Shown piece by piece: positions 38,880 through 47,253 of a stretch of DNA of 64,000 nt; within the stretch, counting starts at the first letter, position 1, and the number at the start of each line of letters is the position of its first letter. Under the pieces are notes generated by a model. That model ran no database searches and was not told the origin of the DNA. It saw only the letters and a list, made by a program, of their open reading frames with translations. A program made the translations under genes and the position numbers. Origin of the DNA: Hallella colorans (GTDB lineage Bacteria; Bacteroidota; Bacteroidia; Bacteroidales; Bacteroidaceae); the NCBI RefSeq assembly GCF_003096815.1, contig NZ_QENY01000015.1, positions 1-64,000 of the forward strand, given 5' to 3'.

Positions 38880-39932
38880 ATGGGAAAAAACATCCTCACG
38901 GACGACATGCTTCAAGCTGCGTTTGCGTTCAGAAAACAAGAACCTTGGAATGTATTGGGCGATTATAATGTCTTTGCCGTGAAACTATCATGTGGAGAGA
39001 CAGGCTATTGCTCTGTCATGGGTGAGGCTGGCATCATGCATGGACTTGGCCTGTACGTTGGGCGAAAGCAATTCTCAAGTTTCCTACGAAGCCTAACGAT
39101 TAAAAAAGAACCACACTACGAATTTCTCGAGAACATCACGTTGTTGAACTATATAGTATGTTCGTTCGATGCGGCCAAAGACATAGAGGCTAACGACAAG
39201 AAACGCATCAGGGAATTCTCGCAACGAACCAACCAAACCATACCACGAAAAAACGGCTGGCCCAATTTCATAAAGTATAAACCAAACCATGCTCCTTGGC
39301 GCATAACCGACAAGCAAGACGCCCAAAACTTAACCGAGGCCATGCGAGCCACCGTGTTTCTGGCATCGTACATGATCGAACATCCGTCTGAAAACGTGGG
39401 CTTTGGCCCCGAAGGCGACTATCCCGACTACCGTGGCGGCAAAACAGTGCCAATGCTTATTTCCACAGGCGAGGAGCAATATGAATGGAGTACCACCCAA
39501 CTTCCAGCTTTCGAGGATGAGGAATATCCTGTAGTTCAATTTGACAATGACATCATGGCGCACCGCATCAAGAAACTGCCCAAAGACCAACCATTGTGCT
39601 GCCGCATGTTGCATATGCACCAACCAGCATTAACAGACCAGCATTCTACACCAATATATCCCCACTTGCTACTGGTTGTAGGCAAAGAAGATGGCTATGC
39701 CATCCCCATCATGGGCAAAGACATCAATATCGACGCTAAAGAGATGCTCAATAAGCTGGGTGAGACAATATGCGACATCGGCAAGAAACCTGAGGAAATT
39801 GAAACCGCCGGAGACAAGACATACAACCTGTTGAAACACTTCTGTGAGAGATGCGACATACCGCTCCACAAGAAAAAAAAGATGGACGAGGTTTGGGAAG
39901 AAGTGGCGACATATATGTATACCGTATTATAA
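38880..39932 (+). CDS. conserved hypothetical protein, DUF7309/DUF6930-like
   Basis: A 350-residue soluble protein of unknown function. Its N-terminal 80 residues (WNVLGDYNVFAVKL, GYCSVMGEAGIMHGLGLYVG) resemble what I recall of the DUF7309 domain found with DUF6930; this is a memory-based match, not a search. No signal peptide, membrane segment or known catalytic motif is seen. A basic KKKKK stretch lies near the C-terminus. It stands alone between two hairpins, so context gives no clue. Confidence 0.6.
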   Translation: MGKNILTDDMLQAAFAFRKQEPWNVLGDYNVFAVKLSCGETGYCSVMGEAGIMHGLGLYVGRKQFSSFLRSLTIKKEPHYEFLENITLLNYIVCSFDAAKDIEANDKKRIREFSQRTNQTIPRKNGWPNFIKYKPNHAPWRITDKQDAQNLTEAMRATVFLASYMIEHPSENVGFGPEGDYPDYRGGKTVPMLISTGEEQYEWSTTQLPAFEDEEYPVVQFDNDIMAHRIKKLPKDQPLCCRMLHMHQPALTDQHSTPIYPHLLLVVGKEDGYAIPIMGKDINIDAKEMLNKLGETICDIGKKPEEIETAGDKTYNLLKHFCERCDIPLHKKKKMDEVWEEVATYMYTVL

Positions 39933-39970
39933 TATTAGCAAGCAACATTCCAAGTGGATGTTTAAGACAT

Positions 39971-40011
39971 GCGTGAGTGCCATACCAAACTTTTGGGCAT
40001 GGCACTCACGC
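39971..40011 (+). terminator. hairpin after the DUF7309-like gene
   Basis: A perfect 13-bp stem GCGTGAGTGCCAT / ATGGCACTCACGC with a 15-nt loop. No U tract follows, so termination is uncertain. Confidence 0.6.
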
Positions 40012-40214
40012 AAATTGAAAAAAATCGTCTATCAGGCATATCTACCTTTCTGAAAAAATCAAACAAAAAGCATTTCAGACAACTCCAAATAGCAAAGCAA
40101 GGGCTTTTTATTTGAAATTCTATAAAAACAAACCTTTTGCGCAATTGCCAACAAATCAATATCTTACTGCAAAAAATCATTATCCATGTTGTTGGCGTGA
40201 CTTTTCGAGCCTGC

Positions 40215-40324
40215 GATTAGACCTTATTCGTCTTGCGATTAAGCCCTAAACGGCGTGCGTTTAGCCATCATTCGCCATGCGTATAGTGTCTAAACAAGAT
40301 GCCATTAAGCACTAATCATCGCCG
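40215..40324. repeat. 22-bp phased palindrome array D (five units)
   Basis: Units begin at 40215, 40237, 40259, 40281 and 40303, exactly 22 bp apart. Cores include GATTAGACCTTATTCG, GATTAAGCCCTAAACG and CATTAAGCACTAATCA. A TTTGT motif begins at 40444, 141 bp (163-22) after the start of the last unit. It lies in the 630-bp gap before the second TonB receptor gene; apart from two hairpins and a promoter the gap holds nothing else I can support. Confidence 0.85.
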
Positions 40325-40382
40325 CAAAATATAAATTCCAGATTTATTTAATCTTTTAAAGCAACCTTTGACAGCAGGAAAA

Positions 40383-40416
40383 GACCAAACAACAAATATT
40401 TTTTTGCTGTTTGGTC
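40383..40416. repeat. inverted repeat downstream of array D
   Basis: Fourteen-base arms GACCAAACAACAAA and TTTGCTGTTTGGTC with one mismatch around a 6-nt AT loop, in a position comparable to the inverted repeat after array B. Confidence 0.65.
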
Positions 40417-40546
40417 AAAAAGATAACTCCTATTTTATGACCTTTTGTTGACAATCCTGCCATTACTTATATTTGAAAAAAAAGAACAAACAGTGATTAC
40501 CTTTGAAGAAAATTCATAAAAAAACACGGTTTAACTCAAAAAATAG

Positions 40547-40554
40547 TAATTTTG
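40547..40554 (+). promoter_or_regulatory. -7 promoter box for the second TonB receptor (TAATTTTG)
   Basis: A TAnnTTTG match ending 10 bp before the chosen ATG, giving a very short leader. Confidence 0.6.
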
Positions 40555-40563
40555 CACCGATTT

Positions 40564-42642
40564 ATGAAAAAACAAATGTTTAACAAGCGCTCCGCGCTCG
40601 TCTTCAAACAGTTCAACCGCAAGGGCTACAGCCTTTTTGCCGCATTGGGCAAAGAGGTGCTCATAAGCGTGCTGAGCGTTGCCACGCTTTCGCACGCCAA
40701 AGCCAATGGCTTGGAGGTACCCTCGATGGTTGAGGCAGACACTGCCAATGTTGGAGAGCAGCGCATAGACGAAGTACTGATTACAGGCTCACGAGCGCCG
40801 CTGACTGCCATACAGTCGGCCCAGATTGTGAAGGTCATCACGCGCGACGACATTCATCGTGCGCAGGCACAGACCCTCAACGACATTCTCAAACTATCCA
40901 CAGGCGTAGATGTCCGTCAACGCGGTGGATTTGGCGTACAGACGGACATCTCTATCAACGGCGGAACGTTCGACCAGATCGCCATTTTGCTTAACGGAGT
41001 TGCGTTAACAAGTCCACAAACTGGACACAATGCGGCCGATTTCCCAATCTCTTTGTCAGACATAGAGCGCATAGAAGTGCTTGAGGGCGCCTCGGCCAAG
41101 GTGTTTGGCGTCTCTGCTTTCAGCGGCGCCATCAACATCGTAACCACCCCTGACGCGCGAAGCAACGTTCGAGCCAAGATCGAGGGGGGCTCCTTCGGAA
41201 GCCTCGGGGCAGACGCTGGCTTGACCGTGGCAGGACTGGGCAACAAGCGAGGTACTCTCTCCACGAGCCACCAGCTCTCCGGAGGATACACGCGCAGTGA
41301 TGGAGGTACAGACAACGCTGATTTCAAGAAAGGGCGCGCTTTCTACCAAGGTTTCATGTCTGCCAAAAACATAAACCTGAATTGGCAGGCAGGATTTGTC
41401 ACCAAAGACTACGGCGCCAACACTTTTTACTCGCCCAAATTTCCGAACCAATACGAGGAGACGACTCGTTTGATGGGTTCGCTGGGCATGAACATAAAGC
41501 CTTTTGCCGGAAATGACAGCAAGTATCTGTCACGCCTCGAGATCGTACCTCGCCTTTATGGTCACCGTGATTACGATCACTTCCAGCTCATAAAAGGCAA
41601 GGTGGGTGCCAAGGCAGGCGAGAACTATCACCGTGTGGACGTATACGGCGCGGCGCTCAACATGAATTTTGACTGGGCAGCTGGGCGGTCGGCCATCGGT
41701 GCGGATATCAGCAAAGAGCTGATACTCTCAACCGCATACGGCGAACACCTGCCCGAGAGCGAGTGGCAACGCATCAAAGACACCGAGCGGTCATACGCAC
41801 GCAAGGGCGTTCGAACCAACACGAGCCTTTTTGCCGAGCACAACATCATATTGGGCGGATTAACCATATCGGCCGGAATCATGGCCAACAAGAACACGGG
41901 ATTGGACAATGACTTCAGGTTTTATCCCGGAGTGGACTTGAGCTACAGACCCAACGACCATTGGAAGTTCTACGCCAGTTGGAACAAGTCGTTGCGAGTG
42001 CCCACCTACACCGATCTGTACACCAACAATCCGGCGCAAAAAGGTGACCTCAACCTCAAGCCCGAACGCAACTCCACGCTTAAAATTGGCTCAAGATTTC
42101 GCGCCAATGGTCTGAACGTCGTGGCGTCAGCTTTTTACAGCAAAGGCGAGAACATGATAGATTGGGTGTACGAGACGAAAGAATCCAAGAAATATCACGC
42201 ATTGAATATCGGCAAATTGGACAACATGGGGTTCAACGTGGAGACCAACCTCAATCTGTCGCAACTGCTCATCCACAACGTGGGCGGCGAGCCGACACTT
42301 CTGAAACTTGGCTATGCCTTCATACACCAAAACCACGAAACCACGCAGAAGATATACAAATCTCTCTACGCCTTGGAGTACCTGCGACACAAATTTGTGG
42401 CCGAACTGTCACACCCCATCGTGAAAAAGTTGTCGGCATCGTGGGCGTTGCGTTGGCAACAACGCATGAACGGCTACCATCCATACGCAAAATTGGACGG
42501 CAGGCTAACATGGAGCGAGCCCACGTGGCAACTTTTTGTCAAGGCTGACAATATCACCAACCATCGATACTATGATATTGGCGCGGTACCACAACCAGGC
42601 ATTTGGATCATGGCAGGTGGCAATATCAAGCTAAATTTCTAA
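40564..42642 (+). CDS. TonB-dependent receptor, substrate unknown
   Basis: A 692-residue outer-membrane receptor. The start at 40564 gives an extended basic signal region (KRSALVFKQFNRKGYSLFAA) before the hydrophobic core and a cleavage site near SHAKA. The plug covers about 65-190 with DEVLITGSRAPL, LNDILKLSTGVDVRQRGG and IEVLEGASAKVFGVSAFSGAINIVTT split across strands; the barrel runs to a C-terminal phenylalanine. Size and plug resemble BtuB/CirA-type receptors rather than SusC. No cobalamin riboswitch or partner gene is next to it, so the ligand is unknown. An in-frame ATG at 40576 is an alternative start. Confidence 0.92.
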   Translation: MKKQMFNKRSALVFKQFNRKGYSLFAALGKEVLISVLSVATLSHAKANGLEVPSMVEADTANVGEQRIDEVLITGSRAPLTAIQSAQIVKVITRDDIHRAQAQTLNDILKLSTGVDVRQRGGFGVQTDISINGGTFDQIAILLNGVALTSPQTGHNAADFPISLSDIERIEVLEGASAKVFGVSAFSGAINIVTTPDARSNVRAKIEGGSFGSLGADAGLTVAGLGNKRGTLSTSHQLSGGYTRSDGGTDNADFKKGRAFYQGFMSAKNINLNWQAGFVTKDYGANTFYSPKFPNQYEETTRLMGSLGMNIKPFAGNDSKYLSRLEIVPRLYGHRDYDHFQLIKGKVGAKAGENYHRVDVYGAALNMNFDWAAGRSAIGADISKELILSTAYGEHLPESEWQRIKDTERSYARKGVRTNTSLFAEHNIILGGLTISAGIMANKNTGLDNDFRFYPGVDLSYRPNDHWKFYASWNKSLRVPTYTDLYTNNPAQKGDLNLKPERNSTLKIGSRFRANGLNVVASAFYSKGENMIDWVYETKESKKYHALNIGKLDNMGFNVETNLNLSQLLIHNVGGEPTLLKLGYAFIHQNHETTQKIYKSLYALEYLRHKFVAELSHPIVKKLSASWALRWQQRMNGYHPYAKLDGRLTWSEPTWQLFVKADNITNHRYYDIGAVPQPGIWIMAGGNIKLNF

Positions 42643-42682
42643 AGAGATAGCAACATTTTTAAACCAGATAAAAAAAAGCGGA

Positions 42683-42714
42683 GGCCTTGACCATTACGGT
42701 CAAGGCCATTTTTA
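42683..42714. terminator. bidirectional terminator between receptor and dnaA
   Basis: A perfect 10-bp stem GGCCTTGACC / GGTCAAGGCC, loop ATTAC, with an A run before and ATTTTTAT after. It serves convergent genes. Confidence 0.9.
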
Positions 42715-42791
42715 TGGAATGAAGAAAAGCTGATTGTGCATAAGCCAAGCCGAAAAGGAACAGGGAAACACCACCGGCGTTTCCCTGCTTA

Positions 42792-44201
42792 TTATCTCTT
42801 GAGCTTAAAAGAGTTTTCTATAGCGCTTACATCCGCACCGAAGGCCTTGTCCACCTGCATGCGCCTCTGTACTTGCGCACAACTGTGAATGACGGTGGAA
42901 TGATCTCTGTTTCCAACTAATTTACCGATTCGTCCAGCTGGCATTTTTGTGTATTTTTGGGCTAAATACATCGAGACTTGTCGTGCCCTGACATAGTCTT
43001 GCTTACGGCTACGAGAGTTTACCTGCGCCGCGGTGACATTGAAGTGCACGCAAACCTTGTCCAAAATATCGTCGACAGTAAGCGGCTCGTCATCCAATTT
43101 GACCGCACGCTTGATGACTCTCTCGGCCAAACGCATGTTGATATCACTGTTATAAACAATGGAATATGCCATCAACGAGTTGATAACACCTTGTAAATCT
43201 CGCACACTTCCACTGGCGGTTTCTGCTATAAAATGTATTACGTCGCTCGGAATATTAAGTCCATCGCGGCGTATCTTGCTCTTGAGAATGTCTATACAAA
43301 GCTGTTTGTTAGGCTTTTCAAGTTCCGCAATCAGGCCGCATGAGAAACGCGTGAGCAACCTGTCGGGCATGGTCTTGAGCTCAATGGGTGGACGATCCGA
43401 GGCCAAGATGATGCGCTTGCCGTTACGAAAGAGGTGGTTGAAAATGTGAAAGAACGTTTCTTGCGTCTTCACCGCTGTCATCCACTCCTGTATGTCGTCC
43501 ACGATGAGCATGTCTATCGTTTGGTAAAATGCGATGAAATCGTTTATACTATTTTTCAACATCGCATTGGAGAACTGCACTTGAAACAATCGTGCGCTGA
43601 TATAGAGCACTCGTTTTTGCGGATAAAGCTGCTTGGTATGCAGACCGATTGCGTTAATAAGATGCGTCTTGCCACATCCCGACGGTCCGTAGATGAACAT
43701 AGGGTTGAACTGCATCGTATTGGGATGCTCCGCAATGGACAGTCCGACGGATCGTGGCAACTTATTGCTGTCGCCCTCAATATAATTGGAAAAAGTGAGA
43801 TGAGGATTGAGCTGGGAGTCTATTTCTTGAGGGCGGGCAGCGTCAAGAATGGTCGGAGACTGGTTCGCTCCCACGCGATTGCGTGGTTTTTCCATCCCCG
43901 TCGAGGGTTCCGCCTCAAGCTCTTGGGAAAGGTTATGCTCCTTATCGGTAACGACTCGATAGGACAATCCCACCCCCTTTCCAAAACAATGGGTGAGAGA
44001 CTTGCCAAGTAAATCCACAAAGTTTTCTTCCAAATACTCATACACATAGTGGCTGGGTACCTGTACAAGGATCATTTTTCGAGCTTCGTCGAAGTGCTCG
44101 AAAAGGATTCGTTTGAACCAAGAGTTATATACTTGCTCGGTGACATTCTTGCGGATAAGCGCAAGTGTTTTGTCCCAGCGAGCGTCAGGACTTACTTTCA
44201 T
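42792..44201 (-). CDS. dnaA: chromosomal replication initiator protein DnaA
   Basis: A 469-residue DnaA. Domain I covers about residues 1-80, a variable linker 90-135, and the AAA domain carries Walker A GPSGCGKT (172-179) and Walker B LIVDD (232-236). The C-terminal helix-turn-helix holds the signature VGNRDHSTVIHSC (about 434-446). ATG at 44201 is preferred to the upstream in-frame TTG. It is monocistronic with a promoter about 60 bp upstream and repeat structures beyond it. No run of canonical DnaA boxes (TTATCCACA) is seen nearby, and dnaN is absent, so this is not clearly the origin. Confidence 0.96.
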   Translation of the reverse strand: MKVSPDARWDKTLALIRKNVTEQVYNSWFKRILFEHFDEARKMILVQVPSHYVYEYLEENFVDLLGKSLTHCFGKGVGLSYRVVTDKEHNLSQELEAEPSTGMEKPRNRVGANQSPTILDAARPQEIDSQLNPHLTFSNYIEGDSNKLPRSVGLSIAEHPNTMQFNPMFIYGPSGCGKTHLINAIGLHTKQLYPQKRVLYISARLFQVQFSNAMLKNSINDFIAFYQTIDMLIVDDIQEWMTAVKTQETFFHIFNHLFRNGKRIILASDRPPIELKTMPDRLLTRFSCGLIAELEKPNKQLCIDILKSKIRRDGLNIPSDVIHFIAETASGSVRDLQGVINSLMAYSIVYNSDINMRLAERVIKRAVKLDDEPLTVDDILDKVCVHFNVTAAQVNSRSRKQDYVRARQVSMYLAQKYTKMPAGRIGKLVGNRDHSTVIHSCAQVQRRMQVDKAFGADVSAIENSFKLKR

Positions 44202-44262
44202 TAGCAACTTTGGATTGAGACATGTAGTCTGTTTAGACAGTTCTTAGTCTTTATTGCAATTG

Positions 44263-44270
44263 CAAATTTA
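44263..44270 (-). promoter_or_regulatory. -7 promoter box for dnaA (TAAATTTG)
   Basis: A full TAnnTTTG match on the minus strand, 62 bp before the ATG. A second near match, AATCTTTG, is 9 bp further upstream. Confidence 0.65.
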
Positions 44271-44308
44271 GCAAAGATTTTGCGTATTGGCAAATCGATA
44301 AAAGAGCC

Positions 44309-44363
44309 GTTTAGTATCTAATGGGATGTAACTAACTAAGATTACGAAGATTAGCCAAGATTA
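44309..44363. repeat. single 22-bp unit plus three phased AAGATTA copies upstream of dnaA
   Basis: GTTTAGTATCTAATGG at 44309 closely matches units in arrays B and E but stands alone. It is followed by AAGATTA at 44338, 44347 and 44357 (spacing 9 and 10 bp). All lie 40-95 bp upstream of the dnaA -7 box, where a regulator could bind. Confidence 0.55.
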
Positions 44364-44454
44364 ACCATAAGTGTTAAAAATAAACAACATAAAGGAATAT
44401 AACATTTTGATAATGAAGATTATATCCCAAATCGTACATATTACAATTCCATTA

Positions 44455-44540
44455 CGTGAAACATACGAATATAAAAGACGTTCCTTGTCAGTACACACAA
44501 CTTCAGATTGTATCAAAGAGCGTGAAACATAAGGAACGTC
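44455..44540. repeat. combined direct and inverted repeat between mlaD and dnaA
   Basis: CGTGAAACATA occurs at 44455-44465 and 44521-44531, 66 bp apart. Inverted arms GACGTTCCTT (44477-44486) and AAGGAACGTC (44531-44540) enclose 44 bp with a small inner hairpin. On the minus strand the outer stem is followed by TTTTATATT, so it could be a terminator of mlaD or a small structured RNA. Confidence 0.6.
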
Positions 44541-44580
44541 TATTTAGACTGATTTTATATTAGCACTGGATAAATCTTTT

Positions 44581-45504
44581 TTATTTATCCCTTCTTCCAA
44601 ATATCGAAAAGTGTATATAGCGTTTAGGATGGGCCTTGAAGTTGGTGACCAAGGAGTCTGCGCTCATCAATGTGGAATTGAGATTATTGTATAGCGTTGG
44701 GTCGCTAAGCAGAAGTCCTAACGTGCTATGTTTGCTATTCATCTTGGCTGTGATGTTTTGTACATTGTCAAGTGTGTTGTTCACCTTGCTCATCGTGCCC
44801 TCAATGTCTATTGCTGCCAAGTTGGCTGTTATTTGAGATGTGTTGTCAAGGGTAGTGTTGGCCTTGCCGATGGCCATCTCTGTTTTGTTCATAATCCCTG
44901 GCATGCGTGTGTTGAGATTGGTTATCAACCTGTTTAGGCTTGCTGTAGTGGTAGTTAGTTCGGCCGAAACACGCTGCACATTGTGCAACGATTTTGCGAT
45001 AGCAGGGTCGGCCATAAGCGTGTTAACACTCGTCAAAATGCTATCGGCTTTTGGGATAAGCTGCTTGATGGCTGGCATCAATTGGGCCACAGCCTCTTGC
45101 AACCCAACTTCTAAAGAGCCTGAAAGTGTATCGCCGGGCTGACAAATTCCATTGGCGGGATCAGCCAGAAGAAGGTTCATCTTCACATTTCCCATTAGAT
45201 CACTCGATATCACCGCTTTGGAACCGTGGGGTATTTTGAGATTTTTGTTTACATCCAAAGCGACAATTACCCCTTGCCCTCCATCGTAATCGTAACTAAT
45301 ACCATCAACTAATCCTACCTTAAAGCCATTGGCATAGATTGGGTTGGAGTTTGAAAGCCCACTAATATCTGCAAAGCGGATATAGTACGTGTTATTGTCT
45401 GAAAAGACGGAATGGCCTTTCATGAAGTTGATTCCGAAAAATAACAGTACCACACCAACTATGGCTACGGTGGCAATCTTAACCTCGTTTGTAAAAAATT
45501 TCAT
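44581..45504 (-). CDS. MlaD/MCE family lipid transport protein
   Basis: A 307-residue MCE-domain protein. One N-terminal membrane anchor (about residues 9-28) is followed by an MCE domain at about 38-120 (FADISGLSNSNPIYANGFKVG split by loops) and a long helical region predicted to form coiled coil (about 130-285). MlaD subunits carry phospholipids between the outer and inner membranes with an ABC transporter. The ABC genes mlaE and mlaF are not in this window. It starts 23 bp after the amidase gene ends and is probably co-transcribed with it. Confidence 0.88.
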   Translation of the reverse strand: MKFFTNEVKIATVAIVGVVLLFFGINFMKGHSVFSDNNTYYIRFADISGLSNSNPIYANGFKVGLVDGISYDYDGGQGVIVALDVNKNLKIPHGSKAVISSDLMGNVKMNLLLADPANGICQPGDTLSGSLEVGLQEAVAQLMPAIKQLIPKADSILTSVNTLMADPAIAKSLHNVQRVSAELTTTTASLNRLITNLNTRMPGIMNKTEMAIGKANTTLDNTSQITANLAAIDIEGTMSKVNNTLDNVQNITAKMNSKHSTLGLLLSDPTLYNNLNSTLMSADSLVTNFKAHPKRYIHFSIFGRRDK

Positions 45505-45527
45505 ACGTAATATTTTTCAATGATATG

Positions 45528-46811
45528 TTAACGGTTGGCTTTGAACTCTTCTATGGCCTGATTGACATTCATTCTCTTGCCATCTTTGAAAGCGATGATA
45601 AAACATTCTGGAAACTTGTCGAGGATTTCCTTGCGTAATCGGTATATCTCATTATAATTGTTACTTGCACCATAGGTGTATTTATTGAACCCGCCGTCTT
45701 CATAAAACTCGCAATCCTTAAGCCCTTTAAAGTTGGTGTCATCAGCTTTCAACGTAAATTTACTGGCAAAAATTTGGATCTTGAAAACAGGCTTGGATTG
45801 GGTTGTGGATGTTGGCGAAATGGATGCTTTAGATGCCTTTTGCCCACTCCCGGCAGTCTTTGGACGTGTGCCTGACGTTTGGGGGGATGAAAGTGTAGGG
45901 GCGTCAACAGGCTGCGTGGGTTGTGAAGGGCGTGGCTCTATGGATTGTTTGGCAGGAGCTGGTGGATCTACTGGCACGGTTTTAGCCCTGCCGGCAGCCT
46001 TGCCTGTACGGTAAGGCACATTGATATTGTCGTCATACTTATTCTTATAATGAACGAACGCATTGTACATACCCTTAACATAGCTATCAAGCCCAGCATC
46101 AGAATTCAAGAAGTTTTCTTCTTCCGGGGTGGAGATAAAGCCCAACTCGAGCAGTACGGCAGGCATAGAGGTTAGCCGTAAAACCGCCAAATTGTTTTGA
46201 TGCGATCCGCCATCGCGACGGCCCGTGGCTTTGCACACTTCACGCTGCATGAGCCGAGACAACTCAATGCTGCGCTCACGATTCTTGTCTGCGATAAACT
46301 CAAACATGATATCACTTTCCACAGAATTGGGATCAAAGCCCTTATAGACCGTTTTATAGTTATCCTCCAAATAAATAACTGCATTTTCTCGCTTGGCCAC
46401 ATCAATGTTTTCGAGTATGCCCCCGTCTCCAGTTCTCTGTCCTCTACCTAATGTATAACTCTGAAAACCGCTAACCGCACGATTGCCCGTGACCGCATTG
46501 ATATGCACAGATATAAAAAGATCCGCTCCCTTTTTATTGGCAAACTCCGCCCTTTTCTTTAGAGGCACGAACTCATCCGTCTTGCGTGTGTACGAAACGC
46601 GCACGTCTGGACAGTTGCGTTCAATCATGCTGCCAAGAGCCAGAGCATACTTTAAGGTAAGGTTTTTTTCATGAGACACAGCTCCCGGGGCTCCCCAGTC
46701 CTTGCCGCCATGCCCAGCGTCTATGACAAGTTTGAACTTGCCATTAGCCCCCAAACACATTGGCGTAAACGTCATCAGTGTTATCAAACAAACAAATAGC
46801 CTCTTGAGCAT
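45528..46811 (-). CDS. N-acetylmuramoyl-L-alanine amidase with a C-terminal SPOR-like domain
   Basis: A 427-residue peptidoglycan amidase (Amidase_3). The signal peptide spans about residues 1-22 after the start at 46811. Zinc and catalytic residues are in IDAGHGGKD (His, about 33), ISVHINA (His, about 103) and LLELGF (Glu, about 222). A low-complexity Pro/Ser/Thr linker (about 265-335) leads to an 85-residue C-terminal domain beginning VFKIQIFASK, resembling SPOR domains that bind denuded glycan. The longer frame from 46832 is rejected because it would begin upstream of the predicted transcript start. It precedes mlaD. Confidence 0.92.
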   Translation of the reverse strand: MLKRLFVCLITLMTFTPMCLGANGKFKLVIDAGHGGKDWGAPGAVSHEKNLTLKYALALGSMIERNCPDVRVSYTRKTDEFVPLKKRAEFANKKGADLFISVHINAVTGNRAVSGFQSYTLGRGQRTGDGGILENIDVAKRENAVIYLEDNYKTVYKGFDPNSVESDIMFEFIADKNRERSIELSRLMQREVCKATGRRDGGSHQNNLAVLRLTSMPAVLLELGFISTPEEENFLNSDAGLDSYVKGMYNAFVHYKNKYDDNINVPYRTGKAAGRAKTVPVDPPAPAKQSIEPRPSQPTQPVDAPTLSSPQTSGTRPKTAGSGQKASKASISPTSTTQSKPVFKIQIFASKFTLKADDTNFKGLKDCEFYEDGGFNKYTYGASNNYNEIYRLRKEILDKFPECFIIAFKDGKRMNVNQAIEEFKANR

Positions 46812-46829
46812 AGTGAAAAAAGTATTTTG

Positions 46830-46837
46830 CAAATGTA
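46830..46837 (-). promoter_or_regulatory. -7 promoter box for the amidase-mlaD unit (TACATTTG)
   Basis: A TAnnTTTG match on the minus strand, 19 bp before the ATG at 46811. Confidence 0.65.
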
Positions 46838-46852
46838 ATGAAAAACTATTTC

Positions 46853-46878
46853 AAAACCCAATTCTATCTTTGGGTTTT
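46853..46878 (-). terminator. hairpin overlapping the folB stop codon
   Basis: An 8-bp stem AAAACCCA / TGGGTTTT with a 10-nt loop containing the folB TAG. On the minus strand the 3' arm ends in TTTT. It separates folB from the amidase promoter. Confidence 0.65.
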
Positions 46879-47244
46879 ATCATTTATTAAATATAATTCC
46901 ACTCCAGCACCGTCACAATCGGCTCCCATGGGCGGATTAAGCTTGGTTAAACGCAACAAAAGCGAGACCACTTCTGGCCAACGACAGAAAATACGCTCAC
47001 CAATTCGCCGCGCAACATGTTCTAAAAGCTTTGAGGGAATACCCATTTCGCGCCGCACTATGTCATAAACTTGCGCATAGTTCACGGTGTCAGCGACATC
47101 ATCGGAGACCATCGGGCGCTCTAAATCAACTTGCAAACGCAAGTTTAAGACATAGTCATTGCCCGTTAATTGTTCCTGCGCATCCACGCCATGATAAGCG
47201 TGGAAACGCAGGTTTTGAATATAAATATAACTGTCTTTTAGCAT
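46864..47244 (-). CDS. folB: dihydroneopterin aldolase
   Basis: A 126-residue FolB, which splits dihydroneopterin in folate synthesis. The fold's core motifs are YIYIQNLRFHAYHGVDAQEQ region (catalytic Glu and His near residues 16-22), and DTVNYAQVYDIV with LLEHVARRIGERI (pterin-binding Glu and following helix). ATG at 47244 is chosen; an in-frame GTG lies two codons upstream. It begins 9 bp after the ribonucleotide reductase stop, so the two genes form one transcript linking nucleotide and folate metabolism. Confidence 0.9.
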   Translation of the reverse strand: MLKDSYIYIQNLRFHAYHGVDAQEQLTGNDYVLNLRLQVDLERPMVSDDVADTVNYAQVYDIVRREMGIPSKLLEHVARRIGERIFCRWPEVVSLLLRLTKLNPPMGADCDGAGVELYLINDKTQR

Positions 47245-47253
47245 GTACACGTT

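Noticed and set aside
39933..40563. cobalamin riboswitch before the second TonB receptor
   Set aside because: None of the conserved B12-box motifs (such as GCCACTG) are present; the gap is explained by array D, hairpins and a promoter.
44202..44580. chromosomal origin next to dnaA
   Set aside because: No cluster of TTATCCACA-type boxes, no dnaN or gyrB neighbour, and no clear unwinding region beyond the short AAGATTA repeats.
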